From JAUVPY01 sp034412795 (GTDB taxonomy: Bacteria > Chloroflexota > Anaerolineae > 4572-78 > NAK82), in assembly GCA_034412795.1 (NCBI GenBank), contig DAOUMD010000185.1, positions 1 through 64,000 on the forward strand: 64,000 bases of DNA, given 5' to 3'. Below the pieces are notes generated by a model. That model was not told the origin of the DNA. It saw only the letters and a program-made list of their open reading frames with translations, and did not search any database. Shown here piece after piece: positions 15,606 to 25,385 of the stretch (positions within the stretch are counted from its first letter, which is position 1; every line of letters starts with the position of its first letter). Made by a program: the position numbers and the translations under genes.

Positions 15606-17207
15606 CTAGTTCGATCCCCTCACCACTATCGGCAAATACACCTTAAACGCTGGGCACAATGTCTCCTCGCCTAGCGCCGTCCAAAGCCGCTCCCATTCCG
15701 CATAATACGCCCCTGCCAGGGCTGGGTTGTGGATTATCAGCGTGTTCTCGTCATTCTCGTAGGCGCCGTTGTCCGTCCAATTGTACGAGCCCAGCACCAC
15801 TCTAGGGTCACCGCCGGCCACGTCGATCACCGCAAACTTGTGATGGACCTTGCCGGCGAAGTTCTCGATCTTGATCTGCGCCCCGGCCTGGCATAGCGCC
15901 TCATTGGCCGAGCTGGGGTTGGCCGCACCCAACTGGTCCCACACCCCGTACACCTGGGTGCCGGCGTCCAGCCGCTCGATTGCGCGCTGGGTCAAGACAT
16001 CGTCCGTCCAGAAGAACATAGCGAAGTGCACGCTCTGCTCGGCGGCGCCCAGCTCGTCCCAAACCTCGAAGGCTGACAAATCAGTGGGCGAGAAATACGA
16101 CTCCAGAGAGCTGCCCTGGTAGTCGAACAGGTGCACGGTGTTGTCCGCCTTGGCGCCGTCGAAGCTGCCCGCCCACATCTCGGCGAACTCGTCCGCGTAG
16201 GTACTGGCCAGGACCGTGTCGGTGATGGCCAGACTGTTATTCGCGTTCAGAGTGAAGCCAGTGTCGGTGAAATTGGTGCTGCCGGTCCAGACTACCTGGT
16301 CGTCAATGATTAAGAATTTGTTGTGCTGCAGATTGCTCGGATTGGTGTCGGTTACCAACGGGATCCCGGCGCCGCTTAGCGCTGCGTAGCCAGCGCTGTA
16401 GTCGGCCGCCGCCTTATCGTCGCCCACCACCCGGACGGTCACCCCGCGGCCGTGGGCGGCGATCAGGGCGTCGATGACGCTCTGGCGGTCCAGGCCGTAC
16501 AGGGCGACGTCGATCATGCTGCTCGCGCCGTTGATGAAGCCGAGCAGTGCATCCTCCATAAGCGTGTGGTCCAGGGTAATGTTAGTAGCGGTGGTGGCAC
16601 GCTCGTTGAAATACACCGAGTAGTCAAGCGGGTAGGGAAGGACATGCTCGGTCGGGGTGCAGGCGGGGGTGTCCCCAGCCGAGTTGGTAGGCGTGGCGCA
16701 GGGGAAGCTGTAGGTCCAATTCTCGGGTTGGCCCCCGTCGGCTAGGGTATCAATCCGGACCATGGGCACGCGGGCGGCGATGTGGCCGGCGAACCAGCCC
16801 GAGCCGGCGTTCACGCGGTCGACGATGTTCGACGCGGCGTCGCGCAATATTAGGTCCTCACCCTCGTTGCCCAGGGCGCCGCTGTAGATGAGATCGGCGT
16901 CGACGGGCGCGCTCGAGTCGTCGGTGCGCTCCAGCAGGTAATGGCCGTTGGCCGGGATGGTCCCGGCCAGGCTGATGCCGGGCGTGCCGTCGCTGGCGGC
17001 CAGGCTCCAGCCGGTCAGGGGCACCGGTGAGGCGGAGTTGTTGTAGAGTTCGATCCACTCGTCGTTGGCGGAGACTGTGGTGCCCATCCAGGCAATCTCG
17101 GAGATGACGACCGGGCCGGGCGATTGGGAGTAGGCTGGGTCGCCGCCTAGCGCCAGGGCGATGGTGGTTAGGGTTATGAGGATGGTTAGGTGAGCTTTGT
17201 GTGTCAT
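15606..17207 (-). CDS. Secreted phospholipase D-type protein with lamin-tail domain, 533 aa
   Basis: Signal peptide (about 1-28), a lamin-tail domain (about 32-145; ISEIAWMGTTVSANDEWIEL, GWSLAASDG, LILRDAASNIVDRV), then two phospholipase-D halves with full HKD motifs: HNKFLIIDD...GSTNFT (about 300) and HHKFAVID...GSYNWTDNG (about 470). PLD-family enzymes hydrolyse phosphodiesters in lipids or DNA; secreted two-HKD proteins of this kind are often non-specific nucleases or lipases. The chain ends in VYLPIVVRGSN, one of four secreted proteins here that end in a YLP-hydrophobic-basic tail, which I take as a possible sorting or anchoring signal. Confidence 0.88.
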   Translation of the reverse strand: MTHKAHLTILITLTTIALALGGDPAYSQSPGPVVISEIAWMGTTVSANDEWIELYNNSASPVPLTGWSLAASDGTPGISLAGTIPANGHYLLERTDDSSAPVDADLIYSGALGNEGEDLILRDAASNIVDRVNAGSGWFAGHIAARVPMVRIDTLADGGQPENWTYSFPCATPTNSAGDTPACTPTEHVLPYPLDYSVYFNERATTATNITLDHTLMEDALLGFINGASSMIDVALYGLDRQSVIDALIAAHGRGVTVRVVGDDKAAADYSAGYAALSGAGIPLVTDTNPSNLQHNKFLIIDDQVVWTGSTNFTDTGFTLNANNSLAITDTVLASTYADEFAEMWAGSFDGAKADNTVHLFDYQGSSLESYFSPTDLSAFEVWDELGAAEQSVHFAMFFWTDDVLTQRAIERLDAGTQVYGVWDQLGAANPSSANEALCQAGAQIKIENFAGKVHHKFAVIDVAGGDPRVVLGSYNWTDNGAYENDENTLIIHNPALAGAYYAEWERLWTALGEETLCPAFKVYLPIVVRGSN

Positions 17208-17288
17208 TCGAAGCTCTCCTTATACTCAGCCGCGGCCGCGCTTTCCGCTAAGCCGGTTGAGCTTGTGGGTCTTCTTGCATCTTCCCAC

Positions 17289-17305
17289 AGTGTCCTCTGG
17301 ACACT
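17289..17305 (-). other. Hairpin just after the stop of the FGE-only gene
   Basis: Perfect 7-bp stem (AGTGTCC / GGACACT) with a three-base loop, directly 3' of the gene at 17308. It matches the hairpin at 1851-1865. The flanking 17240-17340 segment is nearly the same as 1806-1900, including the coding tail CVAAQQE. Confidence 0.5.
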
Positions 17306-17307
17306 AT

Positions 17308-18069
17308 CTATTCCTGCTGTGCCGCGACGCACAACCGAAAACCCACAACGTGGAGGCGGAAGTCTGACTCGAGCCCGAAGCGGGACGCACAGCAAGCTTC
17401 CCAGCGATCGTCGTCCCCCGACCCGCCACGCAACACCCGACCGATACCGTCACCGGCCTTCAGATCCTCACGACCATCCGTTGGATCGTAGGGATACTCA
17501 AAATCCGGCTCTTCCCACTTCTTCCCCCACAGACTCGACGTCCACTCCCACACGTTGCCGGCCATATCCACGCAGCCATAGGGACTGTCCCCCTGCGGTG
17601 AATACTGACCCACCGGCGTGGTGTTGCCTGGGCTGCCTTCCTTAGTATTGCAACGATTTGCATCCCACTCATCACCCCACGGCCAGATCCGCCCGTCGGT
17701 CCCCCGCGCGGCCTTCTCCCATTCGGCCTCGCTGGGCAGCCGATAGGCTTTGCCGGTCGCCTTGGCCAGCCAGTTGCAGTAAGCGATGGCGTCGTGCCAG
17801 CTAACATTCACCACCGGATGGTCTTCTTTGCCTTTTGGTGGTTTCCACTTTTTCCAATGCTCCAGTTCGCGGTGGTCAATAGCCTGTACGAAAGCCAGGT
17901 ACTGGGCGTTGGTCACCGGCGTCTTGGCGATGTAATACTCGGGCAGGTATACGGTGTGTTGGGGCTGATCGTAGCCCCGCATATATTTGTCTTTGTAGGG
18001 ATCGCTGCCCATCAGGAACTCGCCGGCGGGGACGAGGATCAGCTCGGGCTCGAAGGACTGGCGTGTCAT
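17308..18069 (-). CDS. FGE/lectin-domain protein without effector, 253 aa
   Basis: A stand-alone copy of the FGE/C-type-lectin domain found in the TIR-FGE proteins (FEPELILVPAGEFLMGSD, YLPEYYIAKTPVTNAQY, LPSEAEWEKAARG, MAGNVWEW, RGGSG, GFRLCVAAQQE). It has neither TIR nor adaptor and no signal peptide, so it is probably cytoplasmic. The FGE catalytic cysteines are lacking. The conserved Trp of RGGSW is Gly here, next to the variable segment 17344-17415. It follows a 61-aa membrane protein by 12 bp. It may serve as a decoy or binding partner for the other proteins, or be a shortened copy (inference). Confidence 0.85.
   Translation of the reverse strand: MTRQSFEPELILVPAGEFLMGSDPYKDKYMRGYDQPQHTVYLPEYYIAKTPVTNAQYLAFVQAIDHRELEHWKKWKPPKGKEDHPVVNVSWHDAIAYCNWLAKATGKAYRLPSEAEWEKAARGTDGRIWPWGDEWDANRCNTKEGSPGNTTPVGQYSPQGDSPYGCVDMAGNVWEWTSSLWGKKWEEPDFEYPYDPTDGREDLKAGDGIGRVLRGGSGDDDRWEACCASRFGLESDFRLHVVGFRLCVAAQQE
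17344..17415 (-). other. Putative DGR-type variable region, copy 3 (24 codons)
   Basis: Codons GAC, GAC, GAT, TCC, TTC, CTC, GAC, TTC, CTC, CAC, GTT sit where copies 1 and 2 also vary, with constant GCT, GCG and CGC between. The flanks on both sides match copy 1 closely while this stretch differs strongly, which is what targeted diversification gives. Confidence 0.5.
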
Positions 18070-18081
18070 AACAGTACCTCC

Positions 18082-18267
18082 TCAACGAAAAACCTGGGCC
18101 ACATCATTCTCAAAATCCAGCAGGGGAAGGGTCGGGGTGGGGGTCGGCCGGCCCAGATCGGCCAGGGTCAGGGCCTGGCCGGCGGCCACGCCCCAGATAA
18201 AAATGACGACCAAGGCCAGGGCGACCAGGACGAGGCGCCAATATCGGTCCCAGAACCTTAAAATCAT
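18082..18267 (-). CDS. Small single-pass membrane protein, 61 aa
   Basis: One membrane segment (about 11-31; WRLVLVALALVVIFIWGVAAG) with a short basic front and an outer Thr-Pro tail (GRPTPTPTLPLLDFENDVAQV). No family recognised. It lies 12 bp upstream of the FGE-only gene, in the same direction, so the two are probably co-transcribed. It may tether or partner that protein at the membrane. Confidence 0.6.
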   Translation of the reverse strand: MILRFWDRYWRLVLVALALVVIFIWGVAAGQALTLADLGRPTPTPTLPLLDFENDVAQVFR

Positions 18268-18331
18268 CGTTTACCCCTTGACCTGTCACCCAAAATGGGA
18301 TACAATCATCCCAACGTGGAGGTGATGAGCG

Positions 18332-18484
18332 ATGAAAGAGACGCGCATCAACGTTCGGGTTGAACCTGGACTTAAGCGACAGGTAATGTCGCAGTTGGCG
18401 CTGGAAGGTAAAACGCTAACTGACTTGGTTGTCGAGCTGCTCAGCGCCTGGCTGGAGCAGCGCAAAGCGCAATCGTCATTGTAA
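18332..18484 (+). CDS. Ribbon-helix-helix protein, 50 aa (CopG/ParD-like)
   Basis: Short beta strand TRINVRVEP followed by two helices (GLKRQVMSQLALEGKTLTDL and VVELLSAWLEQRK) gives the ribbon-helix-helix fold of small antitoxins and plasmid-copy or partition regulators. GGAGG lies nine bases before the ATG. A strong intrinsic terminator follows four bases after the stop, so it is a single-gene transcript with no toxin partner downstream. It could repress the divergent membrane/FGE genes, whose start is 64 bp away (inference). Confidence 0.75.
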   Translation: MKETRINVRVEPGLKRQVMSQLALEGKTLTDLVVELLSAWLEQRKAQSSL

Positions 18485-18488
18485 AGAG

Positions 18489-18528
18489 AAAAGGCCGCCG
18501 CCTTGTTCCAGCAAGGTCGGCGGCCTTT
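18489..18528 (+). terminator. Intrinsic terminator after the RHH gene
   Basis: A long GC-rich stem, AAAGGCCGCCG-CCTTG pairing with CAAGG-CGGCGGCCTTT, closes a six-base loop and is followed by TTTG. It has A-rich and T-rich sides, so it may also act on the minus strand after the tRNA-Lys transcript. Confidence 0.85.
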
Positions 18529-18644
18529 GTGGCCTCCGCGAATTTGCAATCCAGACCTGGGGATCCTGTCGCCGCCAAGCTGGTGGATCCCCTATCTTGC
18601 ACCTTACTAACCGAATAGGCTGGGTGCTTTGCGTTGGCCTGAAG

Positions 18645-20023
<1,379 letters not shown>

Positions 20024-20136
20024 ATTCGATTCTCCTTTCGACGTCGCGTCATCGTCAGCCCTGGAAAAACGGATATCCCCAACCAAGGAATACAAATCTT
20101 TTGTCGCAATCGACACGTAGATATTTTGAAAGTTGA

Positions 20137-20517
20137 TTAAACTGACTTTTCCATCAGCCACTCAATAACTTCATTTTCCGCATAGAACATTCGCATGTTG
20201 TAGCCACGATTCCTAGATACGGTTTCAAAGAAGCCAAGATCTTTCACGTTCGGAGTGTCTGCTCCAACAAGGAGAGCTATTCTGAGTTTTGTTGAAAGTT
20301 CGATTTCATGAAAGAAGCGTGATAAACTATAAAGCTCAACAACTGAAGCTACGTTATGTGCCAGTCTATTATCAACAAATAGGCGCAGTGAATTATGCTT
20401 TCTCAACATATCTACTACTTCCAGAGAGCCTTTCTTATACTCTTCCACTGTCAAACGACCGACGCCTCTGATACAGACGATGTTTCCATCTTCGATATGA
20501 CTGATTGTGTAAGGCAC
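20137..20517 (-). CDS. SpoIIAA/STAS-like protein, 126 aa
   Basis: Small soluble alpha/beta protein of the SpoIIAA-like type: strand-rich front (YTISHIEDGNIVCIRGVGRL), a helix (VEEYKKGSLEVVDML), RLFVDNRLAH, then IALLVGADTPNVKDLGFFE and a last helix VIEWLMEK. I prefer the GTG at 20517 because GGAGG precedes it by eight bases; a TTG 13 codons earlier is possible. Family members (lipid-binding SpoIIAA-like/STAS) take part in signalling, but the ligand is unknown. The DNA is clearly AT-richer than its surroundings, suggesting transfer. Confidence 0.7.
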   Translation of the reverse strand: MPYTISHIEDGNIVCIRGVGRLTVEEYKKGSLEVVDMLRKHNSLRLFVDNRLAHNVASVVELYSLSRFFHEIELSTKLRIALLVGADTPNVKDLGFFETVSRNRGYNMRMFYAENEVIEWLMEKSV

Positions 20518-20742
20518 GCCACGAACCTCCGATGCTTGTTCCCTGCCACCTAACAATTATTGATCTGCAACCTGCATAATAGTATAATATATTTTTACAA
20601 CTTTGTATATCCCAAAAATCCAACCCCAAAATACATTACCCTGGTCGGAACGGATGGGCAGTCATTTCCCACGAGGACCGGTCCAGGCTGTTGCGACGGG
20701 GCAACGTTTTTGCCTATTCACTTCAGGCGCGTAAAATAGGAG

Positions 20743-22002
20743 ATGATGCGAAGGCTATTCGACTCGGTGGTCCATCTCAGGTCCGGTCTGGACAGCCCCA
20801 AACCCAGGCACTTCAGCCTCGTCGATTTTGGCACCGACACCGTCAAGGCGGTAGTAGTCGGTAGGGAACAGCGAGGTGCACGGGTTCTGGGCTACGGCTT
20901 TGCGCCGGGAGAGGGTCACGACCTGGGTGGCGGCCGGGCCGAGGTGGCTGCCCTGGCAGCGGCGGCCGACGCAGCGTTGGAGGCTGCCGAGGATCAGACG
21001 GAGACGCTGGGGCCGGGCAAAGTGGTACCCGACGAAGCGCTGTTTTGCATCCCGTCTCGGCTGACGCGCGGCGAGTGCTTTACAGTACGACAGACGCGCG
21101 TCGATCCGAGGACGCCCATCGAAGCGCGAGAGATGAAGAGCGCGTGGGAGCGGGTGGAACGGCTGGCACGCGAGCGACTGCCCTTGTTGGGTGACGATGG
21201 GAGCTGGAAACCGCTGGCCCTCACACCAGGGGCGATGACGGTGGACAGCCACCAGGTCAGCGACCCGGTGGGGCTGAAGGGAGAAGAACTCTCGCTGTCC
21301 GCCTTCGGGGTTGCGGTATGGCCGTCGGCGTTGCGGGCGGCCGAGGCCATCGCTAAGCGGCTGGATCTGAGCCTGGTGGACGTGATAGCGGCTCCCCAGT
21401 CACTGGCCAGCGTCGTGCCTCAGCGAGAGGCGATTCTGCTGAACGTCGGCGCTGAGGGAACGTGCCTGCACCTGATACAGCACGATGCCCTGGTGGCTAC
21501 GTCCTGGTGGCCGCAAGGAGGAAGGTTTTTCACCCAAAGCATGGCGGGGGTTTTTCGCTGCTCGCTGGATGAAGCTGAGGCGCTAAAGCGGGCCTACGCC
21601 GACCGCGCTCTCTCGGAGCGAGATCACGACCTGGTGACCCGATCGCTGGCCGAGGGGGTAGCCACGTGGCGAGAGACGTTGATCGTCAGATTGGGCCGGA
21701 TGCTGAGAGAGGAGTCCCTACCCCACCTGGCCGACAGACCACTGAACTCCAACCAAGTTGGCTGGTTGCCGGGCCGTTTGTATCTCACCGGTGGGGGGAG
21801 CTTGCTGCCCGGCCTGGCGGGGGCTTTGAGTTCGTTGGAGACTATGTCTGCGCTGAGCTTCCGCCGATCATTAGAAATCGAAGCCCTGGGTCCCAGGCTT
21901 GGGGCGCAGACATCAGGTCAGCCCATCCTGCTGGATGTGCCTCCCCATCCGCTGAGCGACCTGCTGGCGCCGGCGATGAGCCTGGCGACTTGCCTGGAGT
22001 GA
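20743..22002 (+). CDS. PilM/FtsA-like actin-fold protein, 419 aa
   Basis: Actin-like ATPase fold of the PilM/FtsA group: phosphate-1 segment FSLVDFGTDTVKAVVVG (24-40), an inserted domain with the conserved RLTRGE (compare the PilM middle domain), phosphate-2-like AILLNVGAEGTCLHLI (about 226), and adenosine loop YLTGGGSLLPGLAGAL (about 347). PilM helps assemble type IV pilus machinery at the inner membrane. The next gene, a membrane protein with a baseplate-J-like domain, is 14 bp downstream and is a likely partner. AGGAG sits immediately before two ATG codons, so the second (20746) may be used. Confidence 0.8.
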   Translation: MMRRLFDSVVHLRSGLDSPKPRHFSLVDFGTDTVKAVVVGREQRGARVLGYGFAPGEGHDLGGGRAEVAALAAAADAALEAAEDQTETLGPGKVVPDEALFCIPSRLTRGECFTVRQTRVDPRTPIEAREMKSAWERVERLARERLPLLGDDGSWKPLALTPGAMTVDSHQVSDPVGLKGEELSLSAFGVAVWPSALRAAEAIAKRLDLSLVDVIAAPQSLASVVPQREAILLNVGAEGTCLHLIQHDALVATSWWPQGGRFFTQSMAGVFRCSLDEAEALKRAYADRALSERDHDLVTRSLAEGVATWRETLIVRLGRMLREESLPHLADRPLNSNQVGWLPGRLYLTGGGSLLPGLAGALSSLETMSALSFRRSLEIEALGPRLGAQTSGQPILLDVPPHPLSDLLAPAMSLATCLE

Positions 22003-22015
22003 CATATACCTGACT

Positions 22016-23590
22016 ATGGAACAAATCATCTACCTGGAGACAGACGACGACATCCCGGTTATTCGAGATCGGCTAGAGTGGGCCCAGGCCCAGCGAGTGG
22101 TGCTGGTAGTGCCGCCCAAGAACCACGAGTTGCGCAGCCTGGTCAATCTCAAACTCCTGGGGCGACACGCGCGCAGCGAATCGCTCAAGGTAGCGTTGGT
22201 CACCAGCGATCCCAAGATCATCGAATTGAGCCGTGAGGCAAATCTGGTCACGTTTGGCTCGGTGGAGGCGGCGCAACGCTCGCGTTGGCTGTCCGATGAC
22301 GGGGACAAGGCCGAAGTGTTAGCCTACCAGCGCCCGACGGCGGAGGTGGAAGCGGAACCGGAGACGAGCCTCGACCTACCCGAACGTCCCGTCAAAGACG
22401 TACGACGCCCCAAACGCATGCCACGCTTCCGCCCCGAGTCTGAGTGGGCAGTTCCGAGGGTGGTTCTGGCCTTGGGCTTTCTTTTCCTCGCGCTGTTGGT
22501 GGCGTTCACCATGGCGGTGGTGGTGGTGTTCATCTACCCGGAAGGGCGGATACAACTGTCGCCGGCTGTTGAGAAGATCAGTGCCGAGTTGGTTGTGCGC
22601 GCCAACCCGGAGGCTGAGCGCATCGATTACTTGAATCTCGACATCCCGGCCCGTCTGGTCCAGGTAGAAATAAGCGAGGTAGGTCGCATCCCACCGGCGA
22701 CGACCCAGGATATGCCAGCCGACAAGTCAGGGGGGACGGTCACTTTCGTCAATCGGACCGACCAGGAGATCACCATCCCGGTCAGCACGACGCTGAGTAC
22801 GTCGAGCGGCACGACGGTGCGCTTTCTCACTGTACAGACGGCTACGGTACCATCGGCTTTCAACGCCATCACCCAGACCGAGGTGATCGCCGTCGATCCG
22901 GGGCCGACCGGCAACGTGGCCGCCGGCCAGATCAATCGCATCCCCGACCCGGTGTTGAGCCGCCAGGTGACGGTCATCAACGAAGCGCCGACCGAGGGCG
23001 GCACCATGGCCCCGGCCGGCGTCGTGACCCGCGCCGATAAGGACCGCCTGCAGGCGATTGTCCTGCAACAGGTCCAACAGAACGGATACAGCCAATTGCT
23101 GGCGGGCCTGGCCGATCAGGAATTCATCCCGCCGGAGTCGCTCATCGTCATCCCGCTAGATGCCTTCTACACCCCCAACCTGGACGGTGAGGTAACGGAG
23201 CTGCTGACAATGGAGATGCGTGCCGTCGTGCGTGGTACCGCCATTGGGGGGCAAAACGCCAATCAGCTAGCCCTGGCTGCGTTGCAAGCGCAAGTGCCGC
23301 CCGACTACTATCTGGACCCGCGCAGCCTTGAGTTTGTAGCCGGTGAGCTGGTTGAGATTCAAGACCGAGCCGTCAGCTTCGAGATGCGTGCGGCCGGGGA
23401 GGCGGTGGCTGAGATCGACGACCGTCAGGTGGCCAAGGATGTACGCGGTCTTCCTGTCGAGGAAGCGCTGGCTTATCTGCGCCAACAACATCCCCTGTCG
23501 GCAGACCCCGAGATCGTGGTGAAACCGGATTGGCTGGGGCGTCTGCCCTGGTTCCCCTTCCGCATTGCGGTGGATGTGGTGGAACAATAG
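22016..23590 (+). CDS. Membrane protein with baseplate-J-like domain, 524 aa
   Basis: Cytoplasmic N-terminal domain (1-110) of the MEQIIYLETDDDI type, an alpha/beta fold that starts VVLVVPPKN; basic stretch VRRPKRMPRF; one membrane segment (about 146-172); outer part with a baseplate-J-like domain (about 235-410; GGTVTFVNRTDQEITIPVST, VAAGQINRI, NEAPTEGG). In Chloroflexota this protein is a chromosomal gene; phage origin is not implied by context, which is housekeeping. With the PilM-like gene it may form an envelope-spanning structure (inference). It ends one base before ruvX. Confidence 0.78.
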   Translation: MEQIIYLETDDDIPVIRDRLEWAQAQRVVLVVPPKNHELRSLVNLKLLGRHARSESLKVALVTSDPKIIELSREANLVTFGSVEAAQRSRWLSDDGDKAEVLAYQRPTAEVEAEPETSLDLPERPVKDVRRPKRMPRFRPESEWAVPRVVLALGFLFLALLVAFTMAVVVVFIYPEGRIQLSPAVEKISAELVVRANPEAERIDYLNLDIPARLVQVEISEVGRIPPATTQDMPADKSGGTVTFVNRTDQEITIPVSTTLSTSSGTTVRFLTVQTATVPSAFNAITQTEVIAVDPGPTGNVAAGQINRIPDPVLSRQVTVINEAPTEGGTMAPAGVVTRADKDRLQAIVLQQVQQNGYSQLLAGLADQEFIPPESLIVIPLDAFYTPNLDGEVTELLTMEMRAVVRGTAIGGQNANQLALAALQAQVPPDYYLDPRSLEFVAGELVEIQDRAVSFEMRAAGEAVAEIDDRQVAKDVRGLPVEEALAYLRQQHPLSADPEIVVKPDWLGRLPWFPFRIAVDVVEQ

Positions 23591-23591
23591 A

Positions 23592-24035
23592 ATGAGAGTA
23601 GGCGTTCAGATTAGTGAATCCTCGGGGCGCGTGATGGCGCTGGACGTGGGCGAGCGGCGAGTTGGCGTCGCGGTCAGCGACCCAACCGGTACACTGGCCA
23701 CCCCCCACACCGTCGTCCAGCGCCGCTCGAAAGCAGAGGATTTCGCGGCTGTGGCTGAGCTGGTGGCAGAGTTGGATATCGAACTAGTCGTGGTCGGGCT
23801 GCCACTGACTCTGGACGGGGAGATGGGACCCCAGGCACGGCGGGTGACGCGCTATGCCCAGGCCTTGGCCGAGACGTTAGACGTGCCGGTAGAATTCTAC
23901 GACGAACGTTATTCCACCGTCACGGCCGACGAGCTGTTGATAAAGAGTGGTCGCAAGCGTCGGGTGCCCATCGACGCTGCTGCGGCGGCGGTTATCTTGC
24001 AAGATTACTTGGAAAGTCAGCGGGCTGGAAGTTAA
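23592..24035 (+). CDS. ruvX: Holliday-junction resolvase-like RuvX/YqgF
   Basis: RNase H-fold nuclease: first acidic strand ALDVGERRVGVAVSD (catalytic Asp), VVVGLPLTLDG with middle strand, YDERYSTVTADELL (Glu and Arg of the family), and the last Asp in IDAAAAAVILQDYL. RuvX proteins act on pre-16S rRNA 5' ends and on branched DNA. The ATG at 23592 lies one base after the stop of the previous gene, suggesting coupled translation. The protein of 147 residues is the usual size. Confidence 0.93.
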   Translation: MRVGVQISESSGRVMALDVGERRVGVAVSDPTGTLATPHTVVQRRSKAEDFAAVAELVAELDIELVVVGLPLTLDGEMGPQARRVTRYAQALAETLDVPVEFYDERYSTVTADELLIKSGRKRRVPIDAAAAAVILQDYLESQRAGS

Positions 24036-24109
24036 AGCCAGCCCAAGCAGGTAAAATTGTGTCAGTCTACTATGACTGGTGCGGTACAGTGCACTCTCCT
24101 ATAATTTCT

Positions 24110-24115
24110 GGATAG
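24110..24115 (+). promoter_or_regulatory. Possible -10 box before mltG
   Basis: A consensus TATAAT 31 bp before the mltG start. The matching -35 region is weak, so this is tentative; the 110-bp gap after ruvX leaves room for a promoter. Confidence 0.35.
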
Positions 24116-24145
24116 GCTCTTAATCGGCAATCCTGAAGGTGCGCC

Positions 24146-25318
24146 ATGTATAGTGTTCTCAGAGTTTTGCGCTTCGTTTTTCGTCTGCTCCTGTTCTTGG
24201 TCGCGCTTGCCGCGATAGTGGTCATTGTGGGCGGGGGCATCTGGTACTTCCAAAGCAGGGGTCAGGGAGAGACGACCATCGCCCTGAATGAGGTACCGGG
24301 CGGCCGCGAGCCAGAAGGCGTGGAAGATCTGGCATTAAGCCTGTATCTTCAATCGCGCGCCGACGAGATCAATGAGCCAGTCAGCGATGATCCGACGTCC
24401 ATCACTTTTATTATCGAGCCTGGGGAAACGGCAATCGGCATTGGGGAGCGTCTGCAAGAACAAGGGTTGATTACCGACGCCACGCTTTTCCGTCGCTTTC
24501 TGCAATACAACGGGCTGGATGCGTCGCTGGAGGCGGGTGAGTATCAACTCAGGCGCAATATGACCATGCGCGAAATCACGGAATCCTTGCAGCACAGCCG
24601 CATGGTCGAGGTAGCCATCACCATCCCGGAAGGCTGGCGAGCCGAGCAAGTAGCCGATCTACTGACCGCCGAGAACATTATGGACGGTAGCATCTTCCTG
24701 GCGGCGGTACGGCAGGGCGATGTGATAGACCATCCAATGCTGGCCGACCGGCCGGCCGGCGCCAACCTGGAGGGCTATCTCTTCCCTGAAACCTATCGCC
24801 TGCCGGCTCAGGCTACCCCCGAAGATTTGCTGACGCGTATGCTGGATACGATGCAGGCCCGGCTGCCTATCGGCTGGGAGTCGATGGCGGCCGCCCAAGG
24901 GCTCAGCCTATACGAGGTACTGACGCTGGCCTCGATTGTCGAGCGCGAGGCGGTAGTGCCCGCAGAGCGGCCCACGATTGCCAGCGTGTATCTCAATCGC
25001 CTCAAGGAAGGGATGTACCTTCAGGCCGACCCCACGGTTCAATATGCGATGGGTTACCAAACTGAAACGGGCCAATGGTGGAAGACACCCGTCATCCTGG
25101 AAGAATACGAGAATGTGAATTCGCCGTACAACACGTACCTTTACCCCGACCTTCCACCTGGGCCGATTGCCAGTCCCGGAGCGAGTTCGATCGCGGCGGT
25201 TCTGCAGCCGGCCCAGACGACGTACCTTTTCTTCTTGGGGCGGGGAGACGGTTCGCATATCTTTGCCAATACGTTTGAGGAACACGAGCAGAATATTCAG
25301 CTTTATCAGGGGCAGTAG
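24146..25318 (+). CDS. mltG: Endolytic murein transglycosylase MltG
   Basis: One N-terminal membrane segment (about 10-33), a LysM-like segment (about 90-150; EPGETAIGIGERLQEQGLI), and the YceG catalytic domain to the end. The catalytic Glu is in LASIVEREAVVP; other family marks are VYLNRLKEGMYLQADPTVQY, NTYLYPDLPPGPIASPG and a final FLGRGDGSHIFA. It cleaves nascent glycan strands in the cell wall and so marks an organism with peptidoglycan. Length 390 aa is normal. It follows ruvX, a common pairing. Confidence 0.95.
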   Translation: MYSVLRVLRFVFRLLLFLVALAAIVVIVGGGIWYFQSRGQGETTIALNEVPGGREPEGVEDLALSLYLQSRADEINEPVSDDPTSITFIIEPGETAIGIGERLQEQGLITDATLFRRFLQYNGLDASLEAGEYQLRRNMTMREITESLQHSRMVEVAITIPEGWRAEQVADLLTAENIMDGSIFLAAVRQGDVIDHPMLADRPAGANLEGYLFPETYRLPAQATPEDLLTRMLDTMQARLPIGWESMAAAQGLSLYEVLTLASIVEREAVVPAERPTIASVYLNRLKEGMYLQADPTVQYAMGYQTETGQWWKTPVILEEYENVNSPYNTYLYPDLPPGPIASPGASSIAAVLQPAQTTYLFFLGRGDGSHIFANTFEEHEQNIQLYQGQ

Positions 25319-25385
25319 AGAGAGGGAGTAGGGGGTAGGAAGTAGAAAGTAGTGGGCCGGGTGTGAACAGTAGACGGTAGACTGA

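Noticed and set aside
20024..20161. Upstream extension of the hydrolase gene
   Set aside because: AAGGAGA and the signal anchor favour the ATG at 20023; the extension overlaps the next gene and lacks a ribosome site.
22016..23590. Prophage tail gene (baseplate J)
   Set aside because: It has a membrane segment, lies between pilM-like, ruvX and mltG genes, and no other phage gene is present.
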